From CAZCSK01 sp964501265 (GTDB lineage: Bacteria; Actinomycetota; CADDZG01; JAHWKV01), in assembly GCA_964501265.1 (NCBI GenBank), contig CAZCSK010000030.1, forward strand, positions 1-28,267: a DNA stretch of 28,267 nt. The letters are read 5' to 3'. Below the pieces are notes generated by a model, which worked only from the letters and a program-made list of their open reading frames with translations, was not told the DNA's origin and ran no database searches. The translations under genes and the position numbers were made by a program. This document shows, piece after piece, positions 1 through 8,810 of this stretch. The stretch's first letter is position 1, and each line of letters starts with the position of its first letter.

Positions 1-73
1 GATCGAACTCGAGAACGGCAAGATTATCCGTGACCAGCACCGCGGTGTTTACGGGCCGGGGAGTGTCGAATGA
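1..73 (+). CDS. ftsE: FtsE, cell-division ABC transporter ATPase (C-terminal end only)
   Basis: Only the last 23 codons are present, ending in GVYGPGSVE and a TGA at 71-73. The call rests mainly on position: the stop overlaps the ATG of ftsX by four bases (ATGA, 70-73), the usual ftsE-ftsX junction. The visible tail (LENGKIIRDQHRG) fits the end of an ABC ATPase, where the last strand carries a phrase of the type 'L.nG.iv.d'. No catalytic motif lies in this window, so this is an inference from context and the short tail. Confidence 0.75.
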   Translation, partial: IELENGKIIRDQHRGVYGPGSVE

Positions 74-954
74 CTTCGCGTTTTAGCTACTTCGTAGGTG
101 AGACAGTCATCAATCTGCGCCGCAACACTCTGCTAACGCTCGCGGCCATCTCGACGGTGACGATCAGCCTGTTACTCGTGGGTTCGGTCATGGTGGGCGG
201 GGAGATTTTGAACAAGGCGTTTTCGACCTGGGAGGGGAAGGTCGAACTCAATGTTTTTTTGAGAGATGAGATAACGCCGGACCAGTTCAAACAACTCAGC
301 GACGACATCTCCAAGATGCCCGAAGTCCAAAGCGTGTTCTACGAATCGAAGGAGGCCGCCTTCAAGGAATATCAACGCATGTTCAAGGATTCGCCTGCCC
401 TGACTGACAACATCGAGCCGGATGCCCTGCCAGCGTCGTTCCGCATCAAGTTGAAGGATCCAATTACGGCCAAAGCGGTCGCCGCGCGAATCAACGGGCG
501 TCCGGGCGTTGATGGAGACGTTCAGTTCGGGGGCGAAACGCTCGAGAGGCTGCTCAAGTTCATCCGTGTCGTCAAGACGGGGCTTTTTGTGGCGATCGGC
601 CTGACGGTCGGAGCGGCCATCTTGTTGATAGCGAACACGATCAGGCTGGGTATTTATGCGCGGCGTCAGGAAATCGCCATTATGAAACTCGTGGGCGCCA
701 CCAACTGGTTCATCCGAGTGCCGTTCATCTTCGAGGGCATAACGCACGCGGTCCTTGGGGCCGTCGCCGCCTCGGGCGTGATTTGGGCTGGCAAGGAATT
801 CGGTTTGGACCGCGCCCAGGAGAGCATCCTGTTCCTCCCGATCACTATCGGTGGGGGTTCGATCCTGAAGATCTTCCTGGTTCTGCTCGCCGCGGGCATA
901 GTCATTGGCGCCATCGGCTCAACTCTCGCCCTGCGCCGCTTCCTAGAGGTCTAA
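70..954 (+). CDS. ftsX: FtsX, cell-division ABC transporter permease
   Basis: This 294-residue membrane protein has the FtsX layout. There is one N-terminal membrane helix (about 20-45), a large extracytoplasmic domain (about 50-165), and three more helices near 170-192, 218-240 and 262-286. After the second helix comes the phrase RRQEIAIMKLVGATNWFI, the hallmark of FtsX/MacB-type permeases. With FtsE it is known to couple the cytoplasmic division machinery to periplasmic peptidoglycan hydrolases. The start is fixed by the ATGA overlap with ftsE. The M23 peptidase downstream is the likely hydrolase or activator driven by this complex. Length and topology are normal for the family. Confidence 0.95.
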   Translation: MTSRFSYFVGETVINLRRNTLLTLAAISTVTISLLLVGSVMVGGEILNKAFSTWEGKVELNVFLRDEITPDQFKQLSDDISKMPEVQSVFYESKEAAFKEYQRMFKDSPALTDNIEPDALPASFRIKLKDPITAKAVAARINGRPGVDGDVQFGGETLERLLKFIRVVKTGLFVAIGLTVGAAILLIANTIRLGIYARRQEIAIMKLVGATNWFIRVPFIFEGITHAVLGAVAASGVIWAGKEFGLDRAQESILFLPITIGGGSILKIFLVLLAAGIVIGAIGSTLALRRFLEV

Positions 955-1137
955 AAAGGGGCAAGGATTAGGAGGCTAAGGCCCCGGGGGGGCGCGTGTC
1001 TCAGATTCTTCCAGCCCGATTTGTCCGATTCTCGGGTGACGGAAACGTTCGAGACCCGTTGGGCGCAGGCTAAAGCCTCGCGGCGGGGGCGTCGAAAAGG
1101 GTATTCTGAGGAATTATCGTTAACTTGTGAGGCGATT

Positions 1138-2358
1138 GTGGCTTTGAGTAAGTATTTGAGAGTCGGTCCACGTTTACTTGCCGGCGTCATCGCGCTTGTT
1201 CTTGTCGCGGTCGCAGCGGCCCCTGCCCTTGGCGCAACCTCCCGCCAAACCCAGATAGAGCAGGAAAAATCCGTCCTTCGGGCAAAGATCCGTCAGGCGG
1301 AGCGGGATGCCAAGTCGCTCAGCCAGCAAATCGCCGCCAGCGACATCCGCCGTGCGGACCTGGAACGAGAGATCGCATCGCAGACACGGCAACTACGCGA
1401 GGCAGAAGAGCGCCTCGCCGAAGCCGAGGTCAATTTGAGTGGTGCGCGAGACGACGTCTTTGCTCTTGAGAGCAGTTTGACTGTATCGCTGGGCCGCGCG
1501 GACGAAGCCCGGACCAGATTGAACGAACGCACTCGCAGCGCTTATCGCAGCGGCGGAGGACTCCCGTATCTCGAAATGCTTCTAGCCTCCGAGGATTTCC
1601 GTGACTTTGTGAGCCGCGTGACCTTCTTCCGCAGAGTGATGGATCATGATCGCAGCCGTCTTTCCGCGATCCGGCATCTTTCGTCGCTTCTTGAATCGAA
1701 CCGGTCGGAGGCGATCCAAAGAAAGGACGAATTCACCGCGCAGAAAACTGCGATCGAACTCGAGAAGGCAAAGATTGCCTCGCTTCAGGCCTCTCTCCGT
1801 TCAAGTAGGCAGAAGGTTCTCGACGAAATCGCCAACCGTAAAACGCTGTTGTCCAAGGTAAACGCCGACAAGGCCGGATACCTCCGGCAGATGGCTCTTT
1901 TGGAGACCGAGTCTCGAGGCATTGCTGCGCTCCTGAGGTCGATTCAAAAGGGCCAGGTTTACCAAGCCGGGTCCGGCAAGAAGTTGGCATGGCCGACCAC
2001 GGGGTCGGTGTCTTCCTATTTTGGATATCGAACACATCCAATCTTCGGCGACCGTCGCCTCCACGCGGGCATCGATATCTCCGCCCCGGCAGGACAATCG
2101 GTAATCGCATCGGAGAGCGGAAAAGTCGTCCTGGCCGGATATAAGGGCGGCTATGGTTTGGTTGTCCTCATCGACCACGGCAATGCCCTCGCAACTCTCT
2201 ATGCCCATCTCTCCGCCGTTAACGTCGCGACCGGCGGCACCGTCGGGCGCGCATCAAGGGTTGGCTCGGTTGGATGCAGTGGTTACTGCACGGGGCCCCA
2301 CTTGCACTTCGAGACCCGGATCAACGGCGAGCCCCGAGATCCGATGCAATTTTTCTAA
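1138..2358 (+). CDS. EnvC-like coiled-coil M23 (LytM) metallopeptidase, putative FtsEX partner
   Basis: The protein (406 aa from GTG 1138) has a signal peptide or anchor (residues 5-32, ending APALGA), a long heptad-rich coiled coil (about 35-285, many E/R/K/A/L residues) and a C-terminal M23 domain. The zinc-binding pattern is complete: HAGID gives H309 and D313, and GPHLHFE gives H388 and H390. I chose GTG 1138 because GAGG lies 5 nt upstream and the signal peptide follows directly. The frame is open back to a TTG at 1021, but that would add a basic, non-signal-like stretch. In other bacteria a coiled-coil hydrolase or activator (EnvC, PcsB, RipC) is encoded near or works with FtsEX, so cell separation is the probable role. 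The 183-bp gap after ftsX may hold its own promoter, but I could not fix one. Confidence 0.88.
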   Translation: MALSKYLRVGPRLLAGVIALVLVAVAAAPALGATSRQTQIEQEKSVLRAKIRQAERDAKSLSQQIAASDIRRADLEREIASQTRQLREAEERLAEAEVNLSGARDDVFALESSLTVSLGRADEARTRLNERTRSAYRSGGGLPYLEMLLASEDFRDFVSRVTFFRRVMDHDRSRLSAIRHLSSLLESNRSEAIQRKDEFTAQKTAIELEKAKIASLQASLRSSRQKVLDEIANRKTLLSKVNADKAGYLRQMALLETESRGIAALLRSIQKGQVYQAGSGKKLAWPTTGSVSSYFGYRTHPIFGDRRLHAGIDISAPAGQSVIASESGKVVLAGYKGGYGLVVLIDHGNALATLYAHLSAVNVATGGTVGRASRVGSVGCSGYCTGPHLHFETRINGEPRDPMQFF

Positions 2359-2411
2359 ACTTTTTCGACGGCCGCTTCTATTTCGACTAAAGCGCGACAA
2401 TCTAATCCAGG

Positions 2412-3356
2412 ATGGATAGACCCGCCGCTGTAGAGGCCCTGGGCCGCATAGTCAGCAATGTCGAAACCGTCATTCGCGGCAAGCGTGCCGTTGTCGAGGC
2501 GTCGGTGCTTGCGCTTGCGGCTGACGGACACTTGTTGATCGAGGACGCTCCGGGCGTGGGCAAGACCGTTCTGGCGAAGTCGATTGCCCGGTCGATCGAA
2601 GGCTCCTTCAAACGAATTCAGGCGACGCCGGATCTTCTGCCCTCAGACATCACCGGGGTTGCAGTCTACAAGCAAAACACCTCAGAGTTTGAATTCATAC
2701 CTGGTCCGATATTCGCCAACATAGTTGTCGTCGACGAAGTGAATCGCACAACTCCGCGGACTCAGGCGGCCCTCCTTGAGGCGATGGAAGAAAGGCAAGT
2801 GACGGCCGAGGGAATGTCGCGGAGGGTGCCCTCGCCGTTTTTTGTAATCGCGACTCAAAACCCTCTCGAGTATCACGGCACATATCCCTTGCCGGAGGGC
2901 CAACTGGACCGCTTTTTGATCGCCACGTCCATCGGTTACCCAGACTCCGCCGGTGAAGCTGCGGTCGTAACGGAACAACTACTAGAGCATCCTTTTCATC
3001 GCATTGGGTCGGTCCTGTCGCTGGGTGAAGTGGAGGAAATCCAGGCGCGCGTAAGAGAAACGCGAATCGAACCGCTGTTGATTGATTACATCGTGACCCT
3101 GGTCGGTGCCACTCGCAACCACACCGACTTGATTCTCGGCGCTGGCCCGCGCGGATCGTTGAGTCTCACGCGTGCGGCGCAGGCCCGTGCGCTTTTTCTG
3201 GGAAGAGATTATGTCCTGCCCGACGACATCAAGGCCCTCGCTGCCATGGTGCTTGGTCACCGCATCGTTCTGAAACCCCAATTGCGAGCTGGACCACTTG
3301 CGGGCCGCGGAATAATCTCCGACATCGTCGCCCAAATACCCGTTCCCGTTTCTTGA
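2412..3356 (+). CDS. MoxR-family AAA+ ATPase
   Basis: This is a 314-residue single-domain AAA+ protein. Walker A is DAPGVGKT (45-52) and Walker B is VVVDEVNR with the acidic pair at 108-109. The MoxR-typical RTTPRTQAALLEAMEERQVT follows directly, then a sensor-like stretch VIATQNPLEYHGTYPLPEGQ. MoxR ATPases are known as chaperone-like partners of proteins encoded beside them. Here the DUF58 gene overlaps the stop by four bases (TTGA) and a transglutaminase-like gene follows, which is the standard MoxR/DUF58/TgpA cluster. The specific client in this organism is unknown. The ATG start has only a weak purine stretch upstream (CCAGG), but the N-terminus matches family length. Confidence 0.93.
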   Translation: MDRPAAVEALGRIVSNVETVIRGKRAVVEASVLALAADGHLLIEDAPGVGKTVLAKSIARSIEGSFKRIQATPDLLPSDITGVAVYKQNTSEFEFIPGPIFANIVVVDEVNRTTPRTQAALLEAMEERQVTAEGMSRRVPSPFFVIATQNPLEYHGTYPLPEGQLDRFLIATSIGYPDSAGEAAVVTEQLLEHPFHRIGSVLSLGEVEEIQARVRETRIEPLLIDYIVTLVGATRNHTDLILGAGPRGSLSLTRAAQARALFLGRDYVLPDDIKALAAMVLGHRIVLKPQLRAGPLAGRGIISDIVAQIPVPVS

Positions 3357-4576
3357 TCTTCCGACCCACCAGAAAAGCGTTTTCGATGACGGTGGGAGCG
3401 TTCGTGCTTTTCGCCGCGGGTTCGAACGCGCAAGCTGGCTGGCTCTTTGTGATTGCCGCGGGATTTGTGGGAGTCCTTGTTGCTGGGCTCGTCTTGCCGG
3501 GTGCCGCCCTGCGCGGGGTCGGCGCCATTCGAGATGCCCCCTCGTTTACTGCGGTGGGAGTACCCGCAAAAGTCGAACTCGAGATCTCTAGCCGCGGCCG
3601 CAACCGGAGGGGACCACTTATAGGGGTTGACCACTTCTTAGGGGAAACGCGCTTTCTGATCAAGCACTTGCCGGCGAAGTCTGCGCTTTCCGTCGCATAC
3701 GAAGTCACCCCGCCTAGGCGTGGCGTTTACGAGAGCGCCAAGATCACGCTTGAGTCGGGAGCGCCATTTGGTTTTGCGCGTGCCCGACGGACCTTGAATG
3801 TGCCCGCCCAAACCGTCGTGCATCCGAAGTGGTTGAACCTGACGTCGTTTCCGCTCCTTGAGGCGGCGAGCACTCCGCAAGAAACACTCCACGAGCGGCC
3901 CCGTCGAGGTTCAGGTATGGAATTTTTCGGATTGCGTGAATATCGTTCCGGCGACAGCCCACGTCACATTCACTGGAAGTCGAGCGCGCGAGGCGCCGGC
4001 CTTTTTGTTCGCGAGTACGAGGAACATCTGGCCTCGCGCCTTACAGTCATAATCGACGCGACGGAGTCCGTAGGCACCGAACCCTCAACAACTTTCGAGG
4101 ATTCAGCGAGCATCGCCTCATCCCTCGTGATGTACGCGCTTGATGTGGGTCATCCCGTACAACTCTTTTCTGATTCAGTCTCCGGCCGTAAGCCGCTCTT
4201 CGAGCCGGGCAAGATCGATGCCCTGGACTGGCTCTCAAGGATTGAAGCCGATGGGCGTCGTGGACTGGAGCGGTCGGTCACGGACCTGTTATCCGACATC
4301 TACAGACGTTCCACGAACGTTTTGATCTTTCCGTCCACGCGCAGGAACGCCGCGCAGGCCCTGAGGGCCGCCGCTATGCTTCAGGAAGTCTCCGCCCGGG
4401 TTATTACCGTGATTCTTTCCGCCCGAACCTATGCACTTGGAGCCCTCGACAACGCTCTCACTGTAGAGGAAGAGATGGACTTGATTGCGCGTCTACAGGA
4501 GTCGAGAACTTATGTATATCTGGTGGAGCAAGGGAAGGACTTAAGCGAGTGTCTTCGAGAACCATTGCTGGTCTGA
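3353..4576 (+). CDS. DUF58 (vWA-like) membrane protein, MoxR partner
   Basis: The protein has 407 residues. Two closely spaced hydrophobic segments lie near the N-terminus (about 11-45), followed by a beta-rich region. The family signature GMEFFGLREYRSGDSPRHIHW sits near residues 188-208, followed by KSSARGAGLFVREYEEH. A vWA-like fold begins with LTVIIDATES. I favour the TTG start at 3353 because it overlaps the moxR stop as TTGA and keeps the family-typical basic PTRKAF stretch before the first membrane helix. An ATG at 3386 would remove that stretch. It is translationally coupled to moxR and overlaps the next gene by 28 bp. Function is inferred from the cluster: a membrane component acting with MoxR, probably at the cell envelope. 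Confidence 0.88.
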   Translation: MIFRPTRKAFSMTVGAFVLFAAGSNAQAGWLFVIAAGFVGVLVAGLVLPGAALRGVGAIRDAPSFTAVGVPAKVELEISSRGRNRRGPLIGVDHFLGETRFLIKHLPAKSALSVAYEVTPPRRGVYESAKITLESGAPFGFARARRTLNVPAQTVVHPKWLNLTSFPLLEAASTPQETLHERPRRGSGMEFFGLREYRSGDSPRHIHWKSSARGAGLFVREYEEHLASRLTVIIDATESVGTEPSTTFEDSASIASSLVMYALDVGHPVQLFSDSVSGRKPLFEPGKIDALDWLSRIEADGRRGLERSVTDLLSDIYRRSTNVLIFPSTRRNAAQALRAAAMLQEVSARVITVILSARTYALGALDNALTVEEEMDLIARLQESRTYVYLVEQGKDLSECLREPLLV

Positions 4577-6768
4577 GACCTACTCGCCGCACCAACATCT
4601 CGGAGGCGTCGATTCCCCTCCGCGCCGTCGTCGCAGTTGCGGTGTTGATCAGCATGATTTCCCTGATCGCACAGGACATCGTTACGACCTCGACCGCCGT
4701 GATCGTTCTGATGATCACTCCCATCGGCTTCATAGTCTCGTGGCGGCGAAGGAACTCGAAAAACATCGCCCTCAAGATCATGCTGGCCGCAGCCGCCCTG
4801 TTGGCTCTCGCCGACTTCCTGAAGTCGTTGTCGGGCGCGACTTCCGTCGAGACGGCCCGTGCGCCGCTGGCGGAGATCTTCCTTTGGGTGCAGATGATCC
4901 ACTCGTTCGATCTGCCCCGCCGCCGCGATCTCAGCTTCTCCCTGGCGTCATCAGTCACGCTCATCGCCCTCGGCGGTTCTCTGGCGCTGGACTCTTCGTT
5001 TGCTCTCTATTTTCTCCCTTGGGGACTTTGCGTTTTGGTAGCGCTCGGCTTGGGCCACTCCTCCGAACTCGAGGAAGCTTCTTCTGCCGCCGTCAGGCCT
5101 CGCGTGGTCCGAGGTCGGGCCGCCTTTCCGGGATTACGTTCAATCGCGATAGTGCTTGCTCTAGTGCTGGTCGCCGGGACCGCCGTCTTTATGTTCGCGC
5201 CGCGCTCGGGGAAATCGAGATTCACCTCCCTAGCCTTTCGCATCCCTAACTTCGTTCCGGTTCCGAGGAATCTTGGCGTGATCAACCCGGGACTTCCGAA
5301 TCAGGATGGGCCCGGCGATTCGCCTTTCGATCCTGGTCCCAACGCCTACTTCGGGTTTGCGAACTTTGTGGACCTTCGGGTTCGTGGCAATCTTTCGGAT
5401 GAGATCGTGATGCGAGTTCGGGCGGTCAGGCCCGCATTCTGGCGAGGTGGAGTTTTCGATCTCTATTCGAAGTCATCCTGGAGCGATTCAACGCTGCGTC
5501 CCAAGACGTTGACGGGTCTTCCCGTATCGGTGCCTCAGGACGTCGGTCAGAGGCTCGTATTCACAGGCAACGAACTGGTTCAAACGTTTTACATAGTGCG
5601 TCGGCAGCCGAACATGATCTTTGCCGCCTATCATCCTTCAGAAGTTTGGTTTCCCACGGGTGAGATCGACATAACCGATCATCTGGCGCTACGCGCGGGT
5701 TCTCTGCTCGAGCCCGATACGGTTTACAGCGTCGTCTCCCAACTTCCAGCGCCTGGTCCAACGGCGTTGGAGTCCCTTCCCGAAGCGATACCGGCGGAGG
5801 TGGTCGATAGGTATACGCAGCTCCCTGCCGACCTTCCCGCTCGTGTGCGAAATCTCGCAACGCAGATCGCCGGCGACGAACCCACGATCTTAGGCAAGGC
5901 GAAGGCCATCGAAAATTGGCTTTCAACAAACACTAGGTACCTCATCGATATACCGCCGCAGCCCAAAGGAACGGATGCGGTCGACTACTTCCTATTCGAG
6001 GATCGCAGAGGATTTTGCGAACAGATCGCGTCGGCGATGACACTGATGCTTCGATCGCTAGGAATCCCGGCGAGGTTTGCCGTTGGCTATGCGCCCGGTG
6101 AGCGCAACGTTCTGTCCGGTTATTTCGAAGTCCGTCAGAGCGACGCGCATTCCTGGGTGGAGGTTTTTGTTCCCGGCGCAGGTTGGCTGGAATTCGACCC
6201 CACCCATGAGGTTCCACCGATCGACGCATCTGCCAAAGCGGCGCCGGGATTCAAGTTTCTTGCCAAGCTGCTGAAGCCCCTTCGGGACCTGGTTCCGGAT
6301 GGACTGCTCACGGGGGCTCTGGACCTGGTGCGCTCGGTTCTGGCCGCTGCAGTTTCGTCGGGCAGGGCGATCGCCTTAACGCTCATCGCGATTGCGGCGG
6401 GAATCACCTGTGTGGGATTAGGCCGGAGAATTATTCGGCGATACTTGTGGACCAGGCGGCTGCGCCGTCCGATGAAAGGCCGGCCTCCCGAGCTTGCTTT
6501 GGGGGCGTTCCGCCTGCTCGAGGAAGCGGGAGCGGCAGCGGGCTACCCGAGGATCCCCTCGAAGACCCCCTCTGAGTACGGCAGCGAATTAATGCGCGCG
6601 GGCACGGGCGTCACTCATCTGGATGTCCGAGCTGTTGTCGAGACCCTGGAGAAGGAGTTGTACGCAGGCGCCGATGTTGATGCGAGCGAGGCGCGGCTGG
6701 CGGAAGCTGCCGCCCGCAGGGCGGGTGCGGTTTTGGCGGGCAACAGCCCGAGCGCGCCGGTACGTTAG
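4549..6768 (+). CDS. TgpA-like membrane protein with transglutaminase-like domain
   Basis: The protein has 739 residues and starts at GTG 4549 inside the end of the DUF58 gene. Several membrane helices fill the N-terminal 215 residues (DUF3488-like). An extracytoplasmic region follows and contains the transglutaminase-like core with a full papain-type triad: Cys490 (RGFCEQ), His534 (DAHSWVEV) and Asp550 (EFDPTH). Another helix lies near 605-625, with a cytoplasmic tail rich in basic and acidic residues like the DUF4129 tail of TgpA proteins. TgpA-type proteins occur with MoxR and DUF58. The enzyme activity may be protease or transamidase; the sequence alone does not decide. The gene order and the intact triad make the family call firm. 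Confidence 0.9.
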   Translation: MSSRTIAGLRPTRRTNISEASIPLRAVVAVAVLISMISLIAQDIVTTSTAVIVLMITPIGFIVSWRRRNSKNIALKIMLAAAALLALADFLKSLSGATSVETARAPLAEIFLWVQMIHSFDLPRRRDLSFSLASSVTLIALGGSLALDSSFALYFLPWGLCVLVALGLGHSSELEEASSAAVRPRVVRGRAAFPGLRSIAIVLALVLVAGTAVFMFAPRSGKSRFTSLAFRIPNFVPVPRNLGVINPGLPNQDGPGDSPFDPGPNAYFGFANFVDLRVRGNLSDEIVMRVRAVRPAFWRGGVFDLYSKSSWSDSTLRPKTLTGLPVSVPQDVGQRLVFTGNELVQTFYIVRRQPNMIFAAYHPSEVWFPTGEIDITDHLALRAGSLLEPDTVYSVVSQLPAPGPTALESLPEAIPAEVVDRYTQLPADLPARVRNLATQIAGDEPTILGKAKAIENWLSTNTRYLIDIPPQPKGTDAVDYFLFEDRRGFCEQIASAMTLMLRSLGIPARFAVGYAPGERNVLSGYFEVRQSDAHSWVEVFVPGAGWLEFDPTHEVPPIDASAKAAPGFKFLAKLLKPLRDLVPDGLLTGALDLVRSVLAAAVSSGRAIALTLIAIAAGITCVGLGRRIIRRYLWTRRLRRPMKGRPPELALGAFRLLEEAGAAAGYPRIPSKTPSEYGSELMRAGTGVTHLDVRAVVETLEKELYAGADVDASEARLAEAAARRAGAVLAGNSPSAPVR

Positions 6769-6780
6769 TCTAAAAACCAA

Positions 6781-7923
6781 GTGTTCCCGAAGACTTCCTC
6801 AAAACTCTTCGCCGTGCTGGCGGCCATCGCGATGCTCACCGCATCCTTTCTCTTCGGCTTCGATACGGGCCGCAGGGCGGGCTCGCCAGATGATTTTGCC
6901 GTGCTCGAGGAAGCCGACCGGTTGATACGCCGTTCTGCACTGCGATCCCCCGCGCGGAAGGTTCTGCTGAAAGCGGCGGTCCGCGGAATGTTGCAGGGCC
7001 TCGACGATCCCTACTCGGCATATCTCACCCCGGAGGCTTATAGAAACTTGAAAGACGATGAGGCTGAGGGCCAGTTTTCAGGCGTAGGTCTTTGGATGAA
7101 AGAGGAAGATGAGATGTTCAAGGTCGTTTCGGTGCTGGACTCCAGCCCGGCTGCGGCGGCTGGTCTGCAGGCAGGCGACCTGATTGTTCAGATCGACTCG
7201 GGGCCGGTTGAGGGACTCGATCTCGACGAAGTGTCCGGCAGGATTCAGGGCCGTCCCGGCACCACGGTTAGATTGATCGTCGAAAGGGAGAAGGCGACGC
7301 GGGAGTTCGTCATAGTGAGGCGCAAACTCGATTTGCCCACAGTCTCGTCTCGTATGCTCGCCGACGGAGTCGGCTTGATAGAGCTCGTCCTGTTTCATGG
7401 CGAGGCAGGACGCAAAGTTCGCGAAGCGGTCACTTCTCTGGAAAAGAGAGGGGCGCGCGGTTTTATTCTGGATTTACGGGGCAATCCCGGAGGGTTCCTG
7501 GATGAGGCGGTCGATGTCGCGGCAGTTTTCCTGGAGGGCGGAAAGGTGGTTTCTTATCGCGAGCGCGGTCAAGCGGACGTGGTTTACGACGCTGTGTCCC
7601 CAGTGGTCACTAGATTGCCTCTTGTCGTCATAGTTGATGAAGGATCGGCGAGCGCGTCGGAAGTCGTGGCCGGGGCGATTCAAGATCGCCAACGCGGACT
7701 CATCGTGGGGACTGAGACATACGGCAAGGGCTCGGTGCAGACCTTTCTGCCATTGTCAGACGGGTCGGCCATCAAACTCACGACGGCGTCTTACTTCACT
7801 CCGTCCGGTCGCGCGATCGGGACAAGGGGAGTCATTCCCGATATCAGTGTCCCCGAGAGAGATCGCCAACTGGCCAGGGCCAAGGAAGTGATCACGGGGA
7901 TCCTGGCTGAGGCCCCGGGCTAG
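6781..7923 (+). CDS. S41 C-terminal processing peptidase (CtpA/CtpB-like)
   Basis: The protein has 380 residues: an N-terminal membrane anchor (about 8-28), a PDZ domain (about 95-180, with GVGLWMKEED and GDLIVQIDSG) and the S41 protease domain. The catalytic dyad is visible. Ser291 is the middle serine of GSASASE, and Lys316 of ETYGKGSVQ lies exactly 25 residues later, as in characterised CtpA enzymes. The start is GTG 6781, 12 bp after the transglutaminase-like gene, without a convincing ribosome binding site, so coupling to upstream translation is likely. Such proteases trim exported proteins or activate cell-wall hydrolases. Here it lies close to the FtsEX/M23 genes, which suggests a role at the envelope (inference). 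Confidence 0.93.
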   Translation: MFPKTSSKLFAVLAAIAMLTASFLFGFDTGRRAGSPDDFAVLEEADRLIRRSALRSPARKVLLKAAVRGMLQGLDDPYSAYLTPEAYRNLKDDEAEGQFSGVGLWMKEEDEMFKVVSVLDSSPAAAAGLQAGDLIVQIDSGPVEGLDLDEVSGRIQGRPGTTVRLIVEREKATREFVIVRRKLDLPTVSSRMLADGVGLIELVLFHGEAGRKVREAVTSLEKRGARGFILDLRGNPGGFLDEAVDVAAVFLEGGKVVSYRERGQADVVYDAVSPVVTRLPLVVIVDEGSASASEVVAGAIQDRQRGLIVGTETYGKGSVQTFLPLSDGSAIKLTTASYFTPSGRAIGTRGVIPDISVPERDRQLARAKEVITGILAEAPG

Positions 7924-7925
7924 TA

Positions 7926-8402
7926 GTGGCAAAAAAGAAATCGAAATCCCCGGATTCAAACGTGGCGGCTTCCAATCGCAAGGCCCGTCACAATTACTCC
8001 ATCCTTGAATCACTCGAGGTCGGCATCGTATTGACCGGCAGCGAGGTCAAATCCCTCCGGCAAGGGCGCGCTTCTCTACAGGAATCTTTCGCGGTAATTC
8101 AGGACAACGAGGTCTTCTTGGTAGGGATGCACATCCAGCCCTACGCTCAAGCTGGACATTCACCTCACGACCCGACCCGCAAACGAAAACTTCTCCTGCA
8201 TGCTGCCGAAATACACCGCCTCGGTTCCAAGACCGCACAGGAGGGACTAACGCTCGTTCCCCTGCAATGCTATTTTCGCAAAGGGCTGGCGAAGATTGAG
8301 TTGGGACTTGCGAAAGGCAAGAGACTCTACGACAAGCGTGAGGACCTGAAAGAAAAAGATGCACGCCGCCAAGTGGACCGAGCGATCGGGCGCCGCAGAT
8401 AG
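7926..8402 (+). CDS. smpB: SsrA-binding protein SmpB
   Basis: This 158-residue protein has the classic SmpB sequence: NRKARHNYSILES near the N-terminus, GIVLTGSEVKSLRQGRASL, then GMHIQPYAQAGHSPHDP, and a basic tail rich in Lys and Arg (KRLYDKREDLKEKDARRQ). SmpB delivers tmRNA to stalled ribosomes. The start is GTG 7926, 2 bp after the upstream stop. The gene ends 33 bp before tmRNA itself, an arrangement seen in many bacteria, and that adjacency supports both calls. Confidence 0.97.
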   Translation: MAKKKSKSPDSNVAASNRKARHNYSILESLEVGIVLTGSEVKSLRQGRASLQESFAVIQDNEVFLVGMHIQPYAQAGHSPHDPTRKRKLLLHAAEIHRLGSKTAQEGLTLVPLQCYFRKGLAKIELGLAKGKRLYDKREDLKEKDARRQVDRAIGRRR

Positions 8403-8435
8403 GGGTTACACTAGGAAGGTAACACTGACAACTTA

Positions 8436-8786
8436 GGGGGCGACTTTGGTTTCGAGACCGGTCGTTCTAGCTGGAGGAAGCGGGCCGAGGACCAGGGCCT
8501 CGTTAAAACTTGGAAAAACAATCTGAAACGTCGCAGCTTAACGCGAGTTCCCGCCTAGAGTAGGCGGGCGTTCCACCCGGAAGGGCCTGCGGTTCGGGAT
8601 GGGGCGTCATGCAGCAGGATTACCTCGAGCCCCTCCGCCGGGCGGGAGATCGAGGGAAACTTAAGACCCGGCTGGTGCCGACGATCCCGCCTGTGGACAC
8701 CGTCGGCCGAGAACCAATGCAGGCTACGCTCGTAGATGCCCCAGTTGGAAGCCGCGTCGACGCGGGTTCGAATCCCGCCGCCTCCA
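8436..8786 (+). ncRNA. ssrA: Transfer-messenger RNA (tmRNA), one-piece
   Basis: The 5' end GGGGGCG (8436-8442) pairs with CGCCTCC (8779-8785), giving a 7-bp acceptor stem with one G-U pair, followed by discriminator A8786; CCA is not encoded. Near the 3' end a T arm is complete: GCGGG, TTCGAAT, CCCGC. The early stretch GACTTTGGTTTCGA is typical of tmRNA. The gene directly follows smpB. A strong hairpin (stem CCCGCCTA/TAGGCGGG) lies at 8550-8568, about where the tag reading frame should end. The tag peptide itself cannot be assigned with confidence. The frame ending Val-Ala-Ala-TAA (8530-8541) holds a TGA at 8524-8526. Another open frame ends Val-Pro-Ala-TAG in the loop of that hairpin. RNA limits are firm, the tag is not. 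Confidence 0.95.
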
Positions 8787-8788
8787 AG

Positions 8789-8810
8789 AGGACTTAGGAA
8801 TCTGAGTCCT
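8789..8810 (+). terminator. Stem-loop just downstream of tmRNA, possible terminator
   Basis: AGGACTTA (8789-8796) can pair with TGAGTCCT (8803-8810) around a 6-nt loop, with one G-U pair. It begins three bases after the mature tmRNA end. No T-tract follows, so factor-independent termination is uncertain; it may mark 3' processing instead. Confidence 0.35.
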
